Source of the DNA: G963665545 sp963665545
GTDB taxonomy: Bacteria > Pseudomonadota > Gammaproteobacteria > Xanthomonadales > SZUA-36
Reading direction: 5' to 3'
Length of the DNA: 64,000 bases
Assembly: GCA_963665545.2 (NCBI GenBank)
Contig: CAXXKZ010000013.1
Span: 124,001 to 188,000, forward strand
Below, piece after piece: positions 12,763 through 21,808 of this stretch (its first letter is position 1; each line of letters begins with the position of its first letter). Made by a program: the position numbers and the translations under genes. The notes beneath the pieces are model-generated. The model was not told the DNA's origin. It made no database searches and saw only the letters and a program-made list of their open reading frames with translations.

Positions 12763-13458
12763 CTAATATTCCAGCGTTCCCTGATCTACCTGGATGCCTG
12801 GGCCCATCGTGGTCGACAGCGCAATCTTCTTGAGATAAGTGCCCTTGGACGAAGCCGGCTTCAGTTTTACCAGATCGGCCAGCAGTGCAGACAAATTGCC
12901 CTTCAGCGCATCGACTTCGAAATCGGACTTGCCGATCGTAGAATGAATAATGCCGGCCTTGTCTGTGCGGTACCGCACCTGACCGGCCTTGGCATTTTTG
13001 ACGGCCGTTTCGACGTCTGGAGTCACTGTTCCGACCTTCGGATTCGGCATCAGGCCGCGAGGGCCGAGCAACTGACCCAGTTTGCCCACAACCCGCATTG
13101 CGTCGGGTGATGCTATGACCACATCGAATGCAAGGTCGCCCGCTTTGATTTGATCATGCAGATCATCCATACCCACCACATCGGCACCCGCTGCGGTGGC
13201 CTTTTCGACATTGTCACCCTGGGTAAACACGGCCACGCGGACGTTTTTGCCGGTGCCGTTGGGCAATACTGTTGAGCCCCTGACGTTCTGCTCAGATTTT
13301 CGCGAATCCACACCCAGACGGATAGCCACGTCCACTGATTCCGTGAATTTCACTGCGCTGCATTCCTTGAGCAGGCTCAGCGCTTCATCCAGCGGATAAG
13401 CGCGACCGCGCTCGACTTTTTCGCGAATGGCGTCGAATCGCTTGGTGCGCTTGGTCAT
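12763..13458 (-). CDS. rplA: 50S ribosomal protein L1
   Basis: L1, 231 residues, binds 23S rRNA at the L1 stalk and guides the E-site tRNA out. It begins MTKRTKRFDAIREKV and has the conserved GPRGLMPNPKVGTVT segment. It overlaps the rplK stop codon by one base (TGATG), indicating coupled translation. In the L11 operon L1 is the translational repressor. It ends in a TAG stop. Confidence 0.98.
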   Translation of the reverse strand: MTKRTKRFDAIREKVERGRAYPLDEALSLLKECSAVKFTESVDVAIRLGVDSRKSEQNVRGSTVLPNGTGKNVRVAVFTQGDNVEKATAAGADVVGMDDLHDQIKAGDLAFDVVIASPDAMRVVGKLGQLLGPRGLMPNPKVGTVTPDVETAVKNAKAGQVRYRTDKAGIIHSTIGKSDFEVDALKGNLSALLADLVKLKPASSKGTYLKKIALSTTMGPGIQVDQGTLEY

Positions 13459-13892
13459 CAGATTACTCCCTCAACGGTAATGCCCATGCTGCGCGCAGAA
13501 CCCGCGATGGTTCTTACCGCTGCATCCATATCCGCTGCAGTAAGATCCGGCTCTTTCATTTTTACTATGTCTTCGAGTTGAGACCGCGTCACGTTGCCTA
13601 CTTTGGTCACATTGGGCACGCCGCTACCCTTGGGGATGCCGGCGGCTTTCTTCAGCAGCACGGCGGCAGGCGGTGTTTTCGTGATGAACGAAAAACTCCG
13701 GTCTGCATACACGGTAATGACGACCGGGATGGGCATCCCATTTTCCATGCTCTGTGTTTTGGAGTTAAATGCCTTACAGAACTCCATTATATTGACGCCG
13801 TGCTGACCCAACGCCGGACCCACGGGTGGGCTCGGATTGGCCTGGCCAGCAGGCACCTGCAGCTTGATATAAGCTGATACCTTCTTCGCCAT
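13458..13892 (-). CDS. rplK: 50S ribosomal protein L11
   Basis: L11, 144 residues, part of the GTPase-associated centre and needed for RelA activation. It contains the proline-rich N-terminal PSPPVGPALGQ(H)GVNIMEFCKAFN segment with the Pro residues that affect thiostrepton and release-factor function. It follows nusG by 136 bases. That gap includes a GGGGAGCC-containing stem upstream of the GAGGAGA ribosome site that could be the L1 regulatory target; this is inference only. Confidence 0.97.
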   Translation of the reverse strand: MAKKVSAYIKLQVPAGQANPSPPVGPALGQHGVNIMEFCKAFNSKTQSMENGMPIPVVITVYADRSFSFITKTPPAAVLLKKAAGIPKGSGVPNVTKVGNVTRSQLEDIVKMKEPDLTAADMDAAVRTIAGSARSMGITVEGVI

Positions 13893-14028
13893 GTTTCATC
13901 TCCTCGGGTTCAAACGCCCGACAACCAGTGCCCAGGCTCCCCGTCCATGAATTGTTCGTACAGTGGGTTCCGGCTACTTCCGGGCTGCATAACAGCAGCT
14001 CAAATCGACCGAACCTAAAACTGCATCG

Positions 14029-14562
14029 TCAGGACTTCTCCACCTGGTGAAAGTCAAGTTCCACCGGCGTCGATCGTCCAAAAATGAGCACAGCCACTTT
14101 CAGGCGGCTCTTGTCGTAGTCAACTTCTTCAACTACGCCATTAAAATCGTTAAACGGCCCATCAACCACACGAACCATTTCTCCCGGCTCAAACAACACT
14201 TTGGGCCGTGGCTTGTCGATGCCTTCACGAACTCGATCGAGAATGGCATCGGCCTCTTTTTCAGTAATGGGTGCCGGCTTGTCAGCCGTTCCACCAATAA
14301 AACCCATTACCTTGGGTACATCCTTCACCAGGTGCCAGGTCTGGTCGGTCATTTCCATCTCCACCAGAACATATCCCGGGAAGAATTTTCGGTCCGAGCG
14401 CCGCTTCTGACCCCCTTTCATTTCAACCACTTCTTCGGTCGGAACGAGGACATCACCAAACTCGTCCTGCATTTCCGCGCGTTCAATGCGGTCTTCCAGA
14501 GACCGCTTCACCTGCTTCTCGTACCCTGAATAGGCATGAACGACATACCAGCGCTTGGCCAT
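14029..14562 (-). CDS. nusG: Transcription termination/antitermination factor NusG
   Basis: NusG, 177 residues. The NGN domain (about 1-115) binds RNA polymerase beta' and suppresses pausing; the C-terminal KOW domain (about 125-177, with EPGEMVRVVDGPFNDFNGVVEEVD) contacts Rho or ribosomal protein S10. It starts 3 bases after the secE stop, with GGAGGG inside the end of secE as ribosome site, so the two are translationally linked. Confidence 0.98.
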   Translation of the reverse strand: MAKRWYVVHAYSGYEKQVKRSLEDRIERAEMQDEFGDVLVPTEEVVEMKGGQKRRSDRKFFPGYVLVEMEMTDQTWHLVKDVPKVMGFIGGTADKPAPITEKEADAILDRVREGIDKPRPKVLFEPGEMVRVVDGPFNDFNGVVEEVDYDKSRLKVAVLIFGRSTPVELDFHQVEKS

Positions 14563-14565
14563 TTT

Positions 14566-14946
14566 TCAGGTCCCTCCTACGAGCGCACGAATACCGGCGC
14601 TGAGCAGCCAGTCGACAGCGGCAAGAAACAGTGAAATCAGTATTGTCACCACCATCACCATCAAGGCGGTCTGCAGGGTCTCCTGGTGGGTAGGCCAAAC
14701 CACCTTGCGTCGCTCAATATCCGATTCTTTCAGAAACCGGAAGAACGCTGCACCCGAATCAGACTGCGCTGCAATGAATGAGGCTACGACAGCCACAAAT
14801 ATCAGCGCCACCACCCTGACCGGCGTAATGGCGAGGTCCTGATAGTAGTAGTAGGCCGCAGTACCACCGAGCAGCAAGGTAACTGCCAGCATCAACAACA
14901 ACGTGTTAATGATGGCCGATTTACCTGGTTCAGCTTTTATATTCAT
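14566..14946 (-). CDS. secE: Preprotein translocase subunit SecE
   Basis: SecE, 126 residues, clamps SecY in the inner-membrane protein-conducting channel. Three hydrophobic segments are visible (about residues 12-32, 42-60 and 97-117), the long gamma/beta-proteobacterial form. The essential amphipathic region FLKESDIERRKVVWPT precedes the last one. MNIKAEPGK at 14946 is the chosen start because upstream codons run into the tRNA-Trp gene. Confidence 0.95.
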   Translation of the reverse strand: MNIKAEPGKSAIINTLLLMLAVTLLLGGTAAYYYYQDLAITPVRVVALIFVAVVASFIAAQSDSGAAFFRFLKESDIERRKVVWPTHQETLQTALMVMVVTILISLFLAAVDWLLSAGIRALVGGT

Positions 14947-14991
14947 AATCCTGCTACCCGGATGCACTCTTTTTCGGTGCCACTGGTCAAG

Positions 14992-15067
<76 letters not shown>

Positions 15068-15142
15068 AACTATTCACCAAATCTGGTGCACCCAATCCTA
15101 TTTGCCAAATCTTATTAGCAAAATCCTATTAACAATAAATAT

Positions 15143-16333
15143 CTATTCAAAGATCTTCGCGACGACGCCGGCGCCGACGGTTCTGCCGCCTTCGCGAATC
15201 GCGAAGCGCAGTCCATCTTCCATCGCAATCGGCGCAATCAGCTCCACCTGCATCTGGATGTTGTCTCCAGGCATCACCATCTCGACACCTTCAGGCAATT
15301 CAACTGCACCGGTTACGTCCGTCGTGCGGAAGTAAAACTGCGGCCGGTAGCCCTTGAAAAACGGCGTATGACGTCCACCCTCTTCCTTCGAAAGAATGTA
15401 AACCTCCGCCTCAAACTTGGTGTGCGGATGAATCGTACCGGTGTGCGCCAGTACCTGACCGCGCTCCACCTCGTCGCGCTTGGTACCGCGCAACAGTACG
15501 CCCACGTTGTCGCCGGCACGTCCTTCGTCCAGCAACTTGCGGAACATCTCCACCCCCGTGCAGGTGCTCTTGGTGGTTTCCTTGATGCCGACAATCTCGA
15601 CTTCCTCACCCACCTTGATGATGCCGCGATCAATCCGGCCGGTCACCACCGTGCCGCGACCGGATATCGAAAACACATCTTCGATCGGCAACAGGAAAGG
15701 CTTCTCGGTATCACGCTCCGGCTGCGGAATATAGACGTCCATCTCGTCCATCAGTTTCAGGATTGACGGAACGCCAATGTCTGATTCATCGCCTTCCAGC
15801 GCCTTCAACGCTGAACCGGTTATGATCGGCGTATCGTCGCCCGGGAACTCGTAGTAAGACAGCAGCTCGCGCACTTCCATCTCCACCAGCTCCAGCAGCT
15901 CATCATCATCCACCTGGTCGGCTTTGTTCAGGTAGACCAGTATGTAGGGCACACCCACCTGCCGCGCCAGCAGAATGTGCTCGCGGGTCTGCGGCATCGG
16001 GCCGTCCGCCGCCGATACCACCAGTATCGCCCCATCCATCTGCGCCGCACCCGTGATCATGTTCTTCACATAGTCAGCATGTCCCGGGCAATCCACGTGC
16101 GCGTAATGACGCGCCTCTGATTCATACTCAACGTGGGCGGTGGCAATGGTAATACCGCGTTCACGCTCTTCCGGGGCGTTGTCAATCTGATCGTAGGCTT
16201 TGATCTCGCCGCCACGCGCTTCCGCGCAAATCTTCGTCAAGACCGCCGTTAACGTCGTCTTGCCGTGATCCACGTGGCCAATCGTGCCAACGTTCACATG
16301 GGGCTTTGTTCGTTCAAATTTCTCTTTTGACAT
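15143..16333 (-). CDS. tuf: Elongation factor Tu
   Basis: EF-Tu, 396 residues, the GTPase that delivers aminoacyl-tRNA to the ribosomal A site. It has the P-loop GHVDHGKT (residues 19-26), DCPGH, and NKAD where most EF-Tu proteins have NKCD. It is preceded by GGAG six bases before the ATG and ends in TAG, which shows that amber is used as a normal stop in a highly expressed gene. It sits within the tRNA-Tyr/Gly/Thr-tuf-tRNA-Trp cluster; a second tuf may exist elsewhere. Confidence 0.98.
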   Translation of the reverse strand: MSKEKFERTKPHVNVGTIGHVDHGKTTLTAVLTKICAEARGGEIKAYDQIDNAPEERERGITIATAHVEYESEARHYAHVDCPGHADYVKNMITGAAQMDGAILVVSAADGPMPQTREHILLARQVGVPYILVYLNKADQVDDDELLELVEMEVRELLSYYEFPGDDTPIITGSALKALEGDESDIGVPSILKLMDEMDVYIPQPERDTEKPFLLPIEDVFSISGRGTVVTGRIDRGIIKVGEEVEIVGIKETTKSTCTGVEMFRKLLDEGRAGDNVGVLLRGTKRDEVERGQVLAHTGTIHPHTKFEAEVYILSKEEGGRHTPFFKGYRPQFYFRTTDVTGAVELPEGVEMVMPGDNIQMQVELIAPIAMEDGLRFAIREGGRTVGAGVVAKIFE

Positions 16334-16397
16334 GCTGATCTCCGATTTATGCAGTCAACGACCCGGTTGTTGAAATAAAAATCACTCATTATCAAAA

Positions 16398-16473
<76 letters not shown>

Positions 16474-16520
16474 CAATCCCCAATACACACCACAAGGGCT
16501 CTGCAACTGGGCCATGTAAC

Positions 16521-16594
16521 TGGAGCGGGTGATGGGAATCGAACCCACATCATCAGCTTGGAAGGCTGAGGTTCTACCTTTGAACTACACCCGC
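16521..16594 (-). tRNA. tRNA-Gly (UCC)
   Basis: 74 bases with encoded CCA. The acceptor arms GCGGGTG/CACCCGC pair fully; the anticodon stem TCAGC/GCTGA encloses CTTCCAA with anticodon TCC. Second gene of the tRNA cluster. Confidence 0.97.
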
Positions 16595-16763
16595 CGATTA
16601 TCCCGCTCGTATTCTATTCCTTATTCCGCGATACCCAGGTTGCAAATCACAACTTTGGTGGACCATAACAACGACGGAGCGACAGCTGCCTCGCGGCTTT
16701 TGTCCTCCGCCTGGAATATGTATTGGCCTTAATTCGCTCTATCCTGATATTAGTCCTGAAATC

Positions 16764-16849
16764 TGGTGGAGGGGGTAGGATTCGAACCTACGTAGGCATT
16801 AGCCAGCAGATTTACAGTCTGCCCTCGTTGACCGCTTGAGTACCCCTCC
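16764..16849 (-). tRNA. tRNA-Tyr (GUA)
   Basis: 86 bases with encoded CCA and the long variable arm of class II bacterial tRNAs. The acceptor arms GGAGGGG/CCCCTCC pair; the anticodon stem GCAGA/TCTGC encloses CTGTAAA with anticodon GTA. First gene of the tRNA-Tyr-Gly-Thr-tuf cluster. Confidence 0.97.
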
Positions 16850-17002
16850 GGCACTTCCATTCCCTGGGACTTCACACACCCAGCACGCTACAAGCCTTTT
16901 CCTTAGCGATTTTAACCAGCTGAACTTAAGTCCAGCGCCGTTAGTCAAGGGCAGAAATTCTCAACAGACCGCTCCGCTTACGCTCGCGCAAGCAAGCCGC
17001 AT

Positions 17003-17032
17003 ATTCTCCCCCAGATTAATGCTGGGTGTCAA
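17003..17032 (-). promoter_or_regulatory. Candidate promoter of the tRNA-Tyr/Gly/Thr-tuf operon
   Basis: On the minus strand a perfect -35 TTGACA (17032-17027) is 18 bases from GAGAAT (17008-17003, 4 of 6 matches to TATAAT), about 155 bases before tRNA-Tyr. A second -35-like TTGACT at 16948-16943 has no good -10. The 262-base gap between ychF and tRNA-Tyr contains nothing else recognisable. Confidence 0.5.
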
Positions 17033-17111
17033 GGAATAGACAAACGGAATCGGCGCGAAATTTTACCCGTTTCTGCGTAGTGCGGCAAGCGCCATGAAGC
17101 GATCCGTTTGC

Positions 17112-18203
17112 CTATACATTGAAGCGGAAGTGAATGACATCCCCTTCTTGCACGACATAGGATTTTCCTTCGAGGCGCCACTTGCCCGCATCCCGGGCGC
17201 CTGCCTCTCCGTTGTGCTGAACAAATTCATCAAAAGCAGTGACTTCGGCACGGATAAAGCCCCTCTCGAAATCAGTGTGTATCTGGCCGGCGCACTGGCG
17301 TGCGGTGGCGCCGCTTCTTATTGTCCAGGCCCTGACCTCCTTTTCACCTGCGGTAAAAAACGTCAGCAGAGACAACAACGAATAACCCTGGCGAGTGAAA
17401 CTGTCGAGCCCTGACTCCCTCAATCCCATTACCTGCAGAAATTCCACTCGGTCCTCATCGTCCAGCATTGCCAATTCGGCCTCCACACCTGCAGATACTG
17501 GAATCACTTCCGCCCCTTCATCTTCAGCCAGCACGCGAACCTGATCCAGCCAGGGGTTACCTTCGAAACCGCCTTCTGTAACGTTTGCTACGTACATCAC
17601 AGGCTTCGTGGTAATCAGATGAACGTCGCGCACCAGTCTGCTGTCGCCGAGTTCAAGTTTCACGTTGCGCGCCCGCCGTCCCTGATCGAGACAGTGCTGG
17701 TATTTTTCCAGGACCACGATTTTCTGCCGGGCCTCCTTGTCATTGGCCTTGACGCGCTTTTCGGTTCTTTGGATGGCTCGCTGCACGCTATCCAGGTCCG
17801 CCAGCGCCAATTCGGTGTTGATGGTTTCGATATCCGCGCGCGGATCCACCCGCCCGGACACGTGCACCACGTCGTCGTTGTCAAAGCAGCGAACGACATG
17901 GGCGATCGCATCGGTTTCACGTATATGACCCAGAAACTGGTTACCCAGACCTTCCCCCTTCGAGGCGCCTGCAACCAAGCCTGCGATGTCGACAAACTCC
18001 ATCGTGGTGGGCAGGACTTCTTGCGGCTTTACAATGTCGGCCAGCACGGCAAGACGCGGATCTGGTACTGAAACCACGCCGACATTCGGCTCAATCGTGC
18101 AGAACGGATAGTTCTCTGCAGCGATTTGTGCCCGTGTCAGGGAATTAAACAATGTTGACTTGCCTACGTTCGGCAAGCCGACGATTCCGCATTTAAAGCC
18201 CAT
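17112..18203 (-). CDS. ychF: Redox-regulated ATPase YchF (Obg family)
   Basis: YchF, 363 residues, a universally conserved P-loop protein of the Obg/TRAFAC group that prefers ATP to GTP and binds ribosomes. The P-loop GLPNVGKST is at residues 9-17, followed by DIAGL (switch II). A coiled-coil region around 130-200 and the C-terminal TGS domain (RSGATARQCAGQIHTDFERGFIRAE) follow. It is 21 bases after pth, the usual neighbour. Confidence 0.96.
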   Translation of the reverse strand: MGFKCGIVGLPNVGKSTLFNSLTRAQIAAENYPFCTIEPNVGVVSVPDPRLAVLADIVKPQEVLPTTMEFVDIAGLVAGASKGEGLGNQFLGHIRETDAIAHVVRCFDNDDVVHVSGRVDPRADIETINTELALADLDSVQRAIQRTEKRVKANDKEARQKIVVLEKYQHCLDQGRRARNVKLELGDSRLVRDVHLITTKPVMYVANVTEGGFEGNPWLDQVRVLAEDEGAEVIPVSAGVEAELAMLDDEDRVEFLQVMGLRESGLDSFTRQGYSLLSLLTFFTAGEKEVRAWTIRSGATARQCAGQIHTDFERGFIRAEVTAFDEFVQHNGEAGARDAGKWRLEGKSYVVQEGDVIHFRFNV

Positions 18204-18224
18204 ATCGGGGATTCCAAATAGTGG

Positions 18225-18803
18225 TCAGATTTCTGTATGTAACGCCTTCATGGCATCGGGCAAGTCGCCGGCGAGCAACGCCGGCATGACCGATACTGCC
18301 CGTGCGATTGATTCGCAAATGACTGATTCCTGATCCCCGGACGCTCGGCTCAGCACATATGGGGTCACCAGTTCCTTGACCCCAGGATGGCCAATACCAA
18401 TGCGAAGTCGCAGAAAATCTTGGGACTCCATATGTCGGAATACATCACGCAATCCATTGTGTCCCCCATGGCCGCCACCTGCTTTGAGCCTTGCAGTGCC
18501 CGGGGGCAGATCCAGTTCATCATAGGCAATTAACAGGCGGGCCGGTTCCACCCGGTAGTAATGCACCACCGAGCGGATCGCAATTCCACTCAAGTTCATG
18601 GAGGTTTGAGGCTTGACCAAAACGCAATCCAGCCCTGCCAGCTTCACATGAAGAATTGCCGAGCGCAGCTTGCTCTTGGTTTTGAAGCCATCGCGAGTTT
18701 TACCCGCCAACTCATCCACAAACCAAAACCCGGCGTTGTGCCGGGTTTTGGCGTATTTTGGGCCGGGGTTTCCGAGCCCGGCTATGACAAACCGGTCAAC
18801 CAT
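18225..18803 (-). CDS. pth: Peptidyl-tRNA hydrolase
   Basis: Pth, 192 residues, hydrolyses peptidyl-tRNA that drops off the ribosome and so recycles the tRNA. It begins with the family motif GLGNPGPKYAKTRHNAGF, which carries the catalytic His (of TRHNAG) and substrate-binding Asn. The GGGHGGHNGLRD loop (around residues 110-121) is present. The ATG follows AAGG at 5 bases and lies 27 bases after rplY. Confidence 0.97.
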   Translation of the reverse strand: MVDRFVIAGLGNPGPKYAKTRHNAGFWFVDELAGKTRDGFKTKSKLRSAILHVKLAGLDCVLVKPQTSMNLSGIAIRSVVHYYRVEPARLLIAYDELDLPPGTARLKAGGGHGGHNGLRDVFRHMESQDFLRLRIGIGHPGVKELVTPYVLSRASGDQESVICESIARAVSVMPALLAGDLPDAMKALHTEI

Positions 18804-18830
18804 ATCGACCTTGCCCTGCCGTCGGCAGGT

Positions 18831-19580
18831 TTACTCCTCGTCGGGCGCGGGGGCCTTGCCTTCTTCGCCCTCAGCGCCTTCGCCTTCGACCTCGGCTTCC
18901 TCACCTTCAGGCACTGCATCCTCATCGATTTCACCCAACTCGTCCGCAGCCAAGGCCTCAGCCTCAGCGGCTGCAGCCGCGCCAGTACCCTGGTCTTCGT
19001 TGATGTGGATGGCGTTGGCGACGGTTGAGTCGTTCTCTTCACCCATTGTTAGCGCGGGGAGTTCGACGTTTTCGGGCAGTATCAAATCGGACAGCACGAT
19101 GGCATCGCCGGATTCCATCTGCGACAGATCCGCAACGATGTACTCAGGCAAATCCTTCGGCAGTGCGGCAATTTCAATGTCGGTAATCAGATGCTGGATG
19201 ACCACACCGGAAGTCTTGCCGGCCGGAGAGTCCTCCTCACCGACAAAATGAATCGGCACGGCCATGCGCAACATTTCCTCGCCGGAAACGCGCATGAAAT
19301 CAATGTGCATGATCTGCTGGCGAAAAGGGTGCCGATGCATATCACGAATAACCGCTTGCTGTGTGCGTCCATCGCCCACGCGAATATCCAGAATGCTGGC
19401 AAACAGCGCCTCCTGCTCGGTGGCGTGCAGCATAGCGGCCTGATCCAGTGAAAGCGCCACTGGGTCGTTCTTACCCCCGTAAATAATGGCCGGAATCCTT
19501 CCCTGGCGACGCAGGCGGCGGCTCGCACCTTTCCCTACATCTTCACGGAGTTCCGCCTCAATCGTATTCAATTCAGACAT
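18831..19580 (-). CDS. rplY: 50S ribosomal protein L25/CTC
   Basis: Ribosomal protein L25 of the long CTC type, 249 residues, binding 5S rRNA. The N-terminal L25 domain (about 1-95, with GASRRLRRQGRIPAIIYGG) is followed by the TL5 C-terminal domain and an unusually acidic tail rich in Glu and Gly (about the last 40 residues). The ATG at 19580 has GAGG upstream; an alternative four codons earlier lacks spacing. It has its own promoter and lies between prs and pth. Confidence 0.95.
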   Translation of the reverse strand: MSELNTIEAELREDVGKGASRRLRRQGRIPAIIYGGKNDPVALSLDQAAMLHATEQEALFASILDIRVGDGRTQQAVIRDMHRHPFRQQIMHIDFMRVSGEEMLRMAVPIHFVGEEDSPAGKTSGVVIQHLITDIEIAALPKDLPEYIVADLSQMESGDAIVLSDLILPENVELPALTMGEENDSTVANAIHINEDQGTGAAAAAEAEALAADELGEIDEDAVPEGEEAEVEGEGAEGEEGKAPAPDEE

Positions 19581-19679
19581 GTTGAACCTCAATCATTATT
19601 ATCCGCCTCAACGGATTGTGGCCAAAAGGCCAAAAGCCGGACCCGCGACCAGGCTCGGCGCCAAAAAACGAAGCCGCGC

Positions 19680-19709
19680 ATTATACCCAATAATTGGGGT
19701 CAGAGTAAA
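19680..19709 (-). promoter_or_regulatory. Sigma-70 promoter of rplY
   Basis: On the minus strand TTTACT (19709-19704) is 18 bases from a perfect TATAAT (19685-19680), with a leader of about 90 bases to rplY. The spacer is itself a palindrome (CCCCAATTATTGGG) preceded by CTGA, a sequence resembling repeats associated with REP/RAYT elements (see findings). Confidence 0.6.
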
Positions 19710-19776
19710 AACTGCGGGAAATAATCTTGCTCGGCCGAAACGGTGCCAGGGATGTTTCCTCTGAACGCAACATTCC

Positions 19777-20730
19777 CTAGTCGACGTACATAGAGCTTAC
19801 GGACTCGCCCTGGGCCATTCTCCGGATGGTTTCGGCCATCATCTGCGCGACGGACAACTGTCGAATTTTCTCACAGGCACTCGCCTTTTCACTGAGCGGT
19901 ATGGTGTCGGTAACGACGACTTCGTCCAGTCTGGACTCAGAAATATTATTCACCGCAGGACCCGACAACACAGGATGGACACAATAGGCGACAACCCTCT
20001 TCGCCCCCTTGTCCTTCAACGCTGCTGCTGCAGAACACAGGGTGCCTGCTGTATCCACCATATCGTCGACCAGCACGCAGCACTTACCCTCAACATCACC
20101 AATGATGTTAACGACGGTTGCCACATTCGCGCGGGGCCGCCGTTTGTCAATGATGGCGAGGTCGGCGTCCAACCGCTTGGCGATCGCCCGCGCCCGTAAA
20201 ACACCGCCGACGTCCGGGGACACGACGACGATATCGCTGTGGGACTGATGTTGCCAGATATCAGCCAATGTGAGAGGCGAGGCATATACATTGTCCACCG
20301 GCACATCAAAAAAACCCTGAATCTGATCAGCATGCAAATCGATGGTCACAACTCGATCTGTACCGACCGCGCAGATCATGGAAGCTGCCACCTTAGCCGT
20401 GATCGGCACCCGGGCTGAGCGCGGCCGACGGTCCTGACGGGCATAACCAAAATAGGGTATGACCGCTGTGACGCGAGATGCAGACGCGCGCTTCATGGCA
20501 TCGATGATTACCAGTAATTCCATAAAATTATCGGCAGCTGGGGCACAGGTTGGCTGAATGACGTAGACATCCCTGCCGCGGACGTTTTCCATCACCTCGA
20601 CCATGACTTCACCATCGCTGAATCGCCCGACGACCGCCTTGCCCATTGGCACATTGAGTTCATGGGCAATGTCGCTGGCGAGGCTTAGATTTGCGTTACC
20701 TGAAAAAATCATCAATGAAGGCGTGGCCAC
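19777..20730 (-). CDS. prs: Ribose-phosphate pyrophosphokinase
   Basis: PRPP synthetase, 317 residues, makes phosphoribosyl pyrophosphate from ribose 5-phosphate and ATP for nucleotide, His and Trp synthesis. The flexible catalytic loop QDRRPRSARVPITAK and the PRPP-binding VDDMVDTAGT motif are present. The start is GTG at 20730, seven bases after GGGAG; it aligns with family N-termini (F-S-G-N-A-N). It follows tRNA-Gln and ispE, as in pseudomonads, and ends in TAG. Confidence 0.97.
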   Translation of the reverse strand: MATPSLMIFSGNANLSLASDIAHELNVPMGKAVVGRFSDGEVMVEVMENVRGRDVYVIQPTCAPAADNFMELLVIIDAMKRASASRVTAVIPYFGYARQDRRPRSARVPITAKVAASMICAVGTDRVVTIDLHADQIQGFFDVPVDNVYASPLTLADIWQHQSHSDIVVVSPDVGGVLRARAIAKRLDADLAIIDKRRPRANVATVVNIIGDVEGKCCVLVDDMVDTAGTLCSAAAALKDKGAKRVVAYCVHPVLSGPAVNNISESRLDEVVVTDTIPLSEKASACEKIRQLSVAQMMAETIRRMAQGESVSSMYVD

Positions 20731-20797
20731 TCTACAACTCCCAGCTTAAGGATGTGAGACCCAGGATATCTGTCCTGGCCTGTCTGCGCTGGAGAGA

Positions 20798-20874
20798 TGG
20801 CTGGGACGGCAGGACTCGAACCTGCGAATGCGGGGATCAAAACCCCGTGCCTTAACCAACTTGGCCACGTCCCA
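20798..20874 (-). tRNA. tRNA-Gln (UUG)
   Basis: 77 bases with encoded CCA. The acceptor arms TGGGACG/CGTCCCA pair; the anticodon stem CGGGG/CCCCG encloses TTTTGAT with anticodon TTG. It lies between ispE and prs and is probably cotranscribed with them. Confidence 0.97.
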
Positions 20875-20890
20875 GTAATATCAGCCCGGT

Positions 20891-21808
20891 TCACGTATGT
20901 CCTGACACCGCACGACTGCTGTCGAGCAGCATTTCATGCAATTTAGACCGGTCTACTCCCTGCACAGCGCGCACATTATATCGGCATTTTATTCCCCGTG
21001 CCGCAGCTTCTGCAGAACGCCGGCTGTTCATGCGCAAAAAGAATGCGCTGCCCGTTCCTGTCATTGTCGGCAGCTCGCCGGGAAACGCATCCGCCCCGCC
21101 TGTATCGGCGACGATTCGCAGCAATTCGTTACGCACCGGGGCCAGTTCTGGGAACAGTTTCATGGCAGTCGCTTCGCAGTGATTGATCCTGCTGCCGTCA
21201 AGCGCCTGTGTGACGTCAATGCGTGCCGAATCGCGTCTCAGGCCCGGGTCGGTGAATACCGTTTTGGTTGGAATCTGTAAATCCGGCATCACCAGCAGAT
21301 AATGCCTTGGACCCAGCGATACGGGCGAAAGGCGCTCGCCCAGCCCCTCTGCAAATGCGCTATGTCCGAGAATGAATACAGGAACATCTGCGCCCAACTG
21401 CAAGCCGATTTCTGCGAGCTCGCCAGCCCCCAAACCGGTACCCCACAACTGGTTGAGTACCAACAATATTGTCGCAGCATCGGAACTGCCACCACCCAAT
21501 CCTGCCCCCATGGGTATGCGTTTAGTGACTTCAATTGCGGCGCCCCGACGGCTTCCAGTCTCGTGCTGAAGCAAGCGTGCGGCTCGGATGGCCAGGTCCT
21601 GATCATCGGGTACGCCGTAATTGGCACTGATCCTGACGATGTCCTGACCGGGTACGGCCTTGATGCGGATGGAGTCGCCCCAATCCAGCAGCTGGAACAG
21701 GGTCTGGATCTCGTGGTAACCGTCAGCGCGGCGTCCGTTCACATTGAGAAACAGATTCAATTTGGCCGGGGCCGGCCAGGTCAGACCGTCATTCGCTGCC
21801 AGAGGCAT
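20891..21808 (-). CDS. ispE: 4-diphosphocytidyl-2-C-methyl-D-erythritol kinase
   Basis: IspE, 305 residues, phosphorylates CDP-methylerythritol in the non-mevalonate isoprenoid pathway. The N-terminal PAPAKLNLFL and the GHMP-kinase ATP loop PMGAGLGGGSSDAA are clear. The ATG at 21808 was preferred because it gives the family N-terminus; it lies inside the end of lolB (20-base overlap). A longer start 12 codons upstream is less likely. Confidence 0.95.
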   Translation of the reverse strand: MPLAANDGLTWPAPAKLNLFLNVNGRRADGYHEIQTLFQLLDWGDSIRIKAVPGQDIVRISANYGVPDDQDLAIRAARLLQHETGSRRGAAIEVTKRIPMGAGLGGGSSDAATILLVLNQLWGTGLGAGELAEIGLQLGADVPVFILGHSAFAEGLGERLSPVSLGPRHYLLVMPDLQIPTKTVFTDPGLRRDSARIDVTQALDGSRINHCEATAMKLFPELAPVRNELLRIVADTGGADAFPGELPTMTGTGSAFFLRMNSRRSAEAAARGIKCRYNVRAVQGVDRSKLHEMLLDSSRAVSGHT

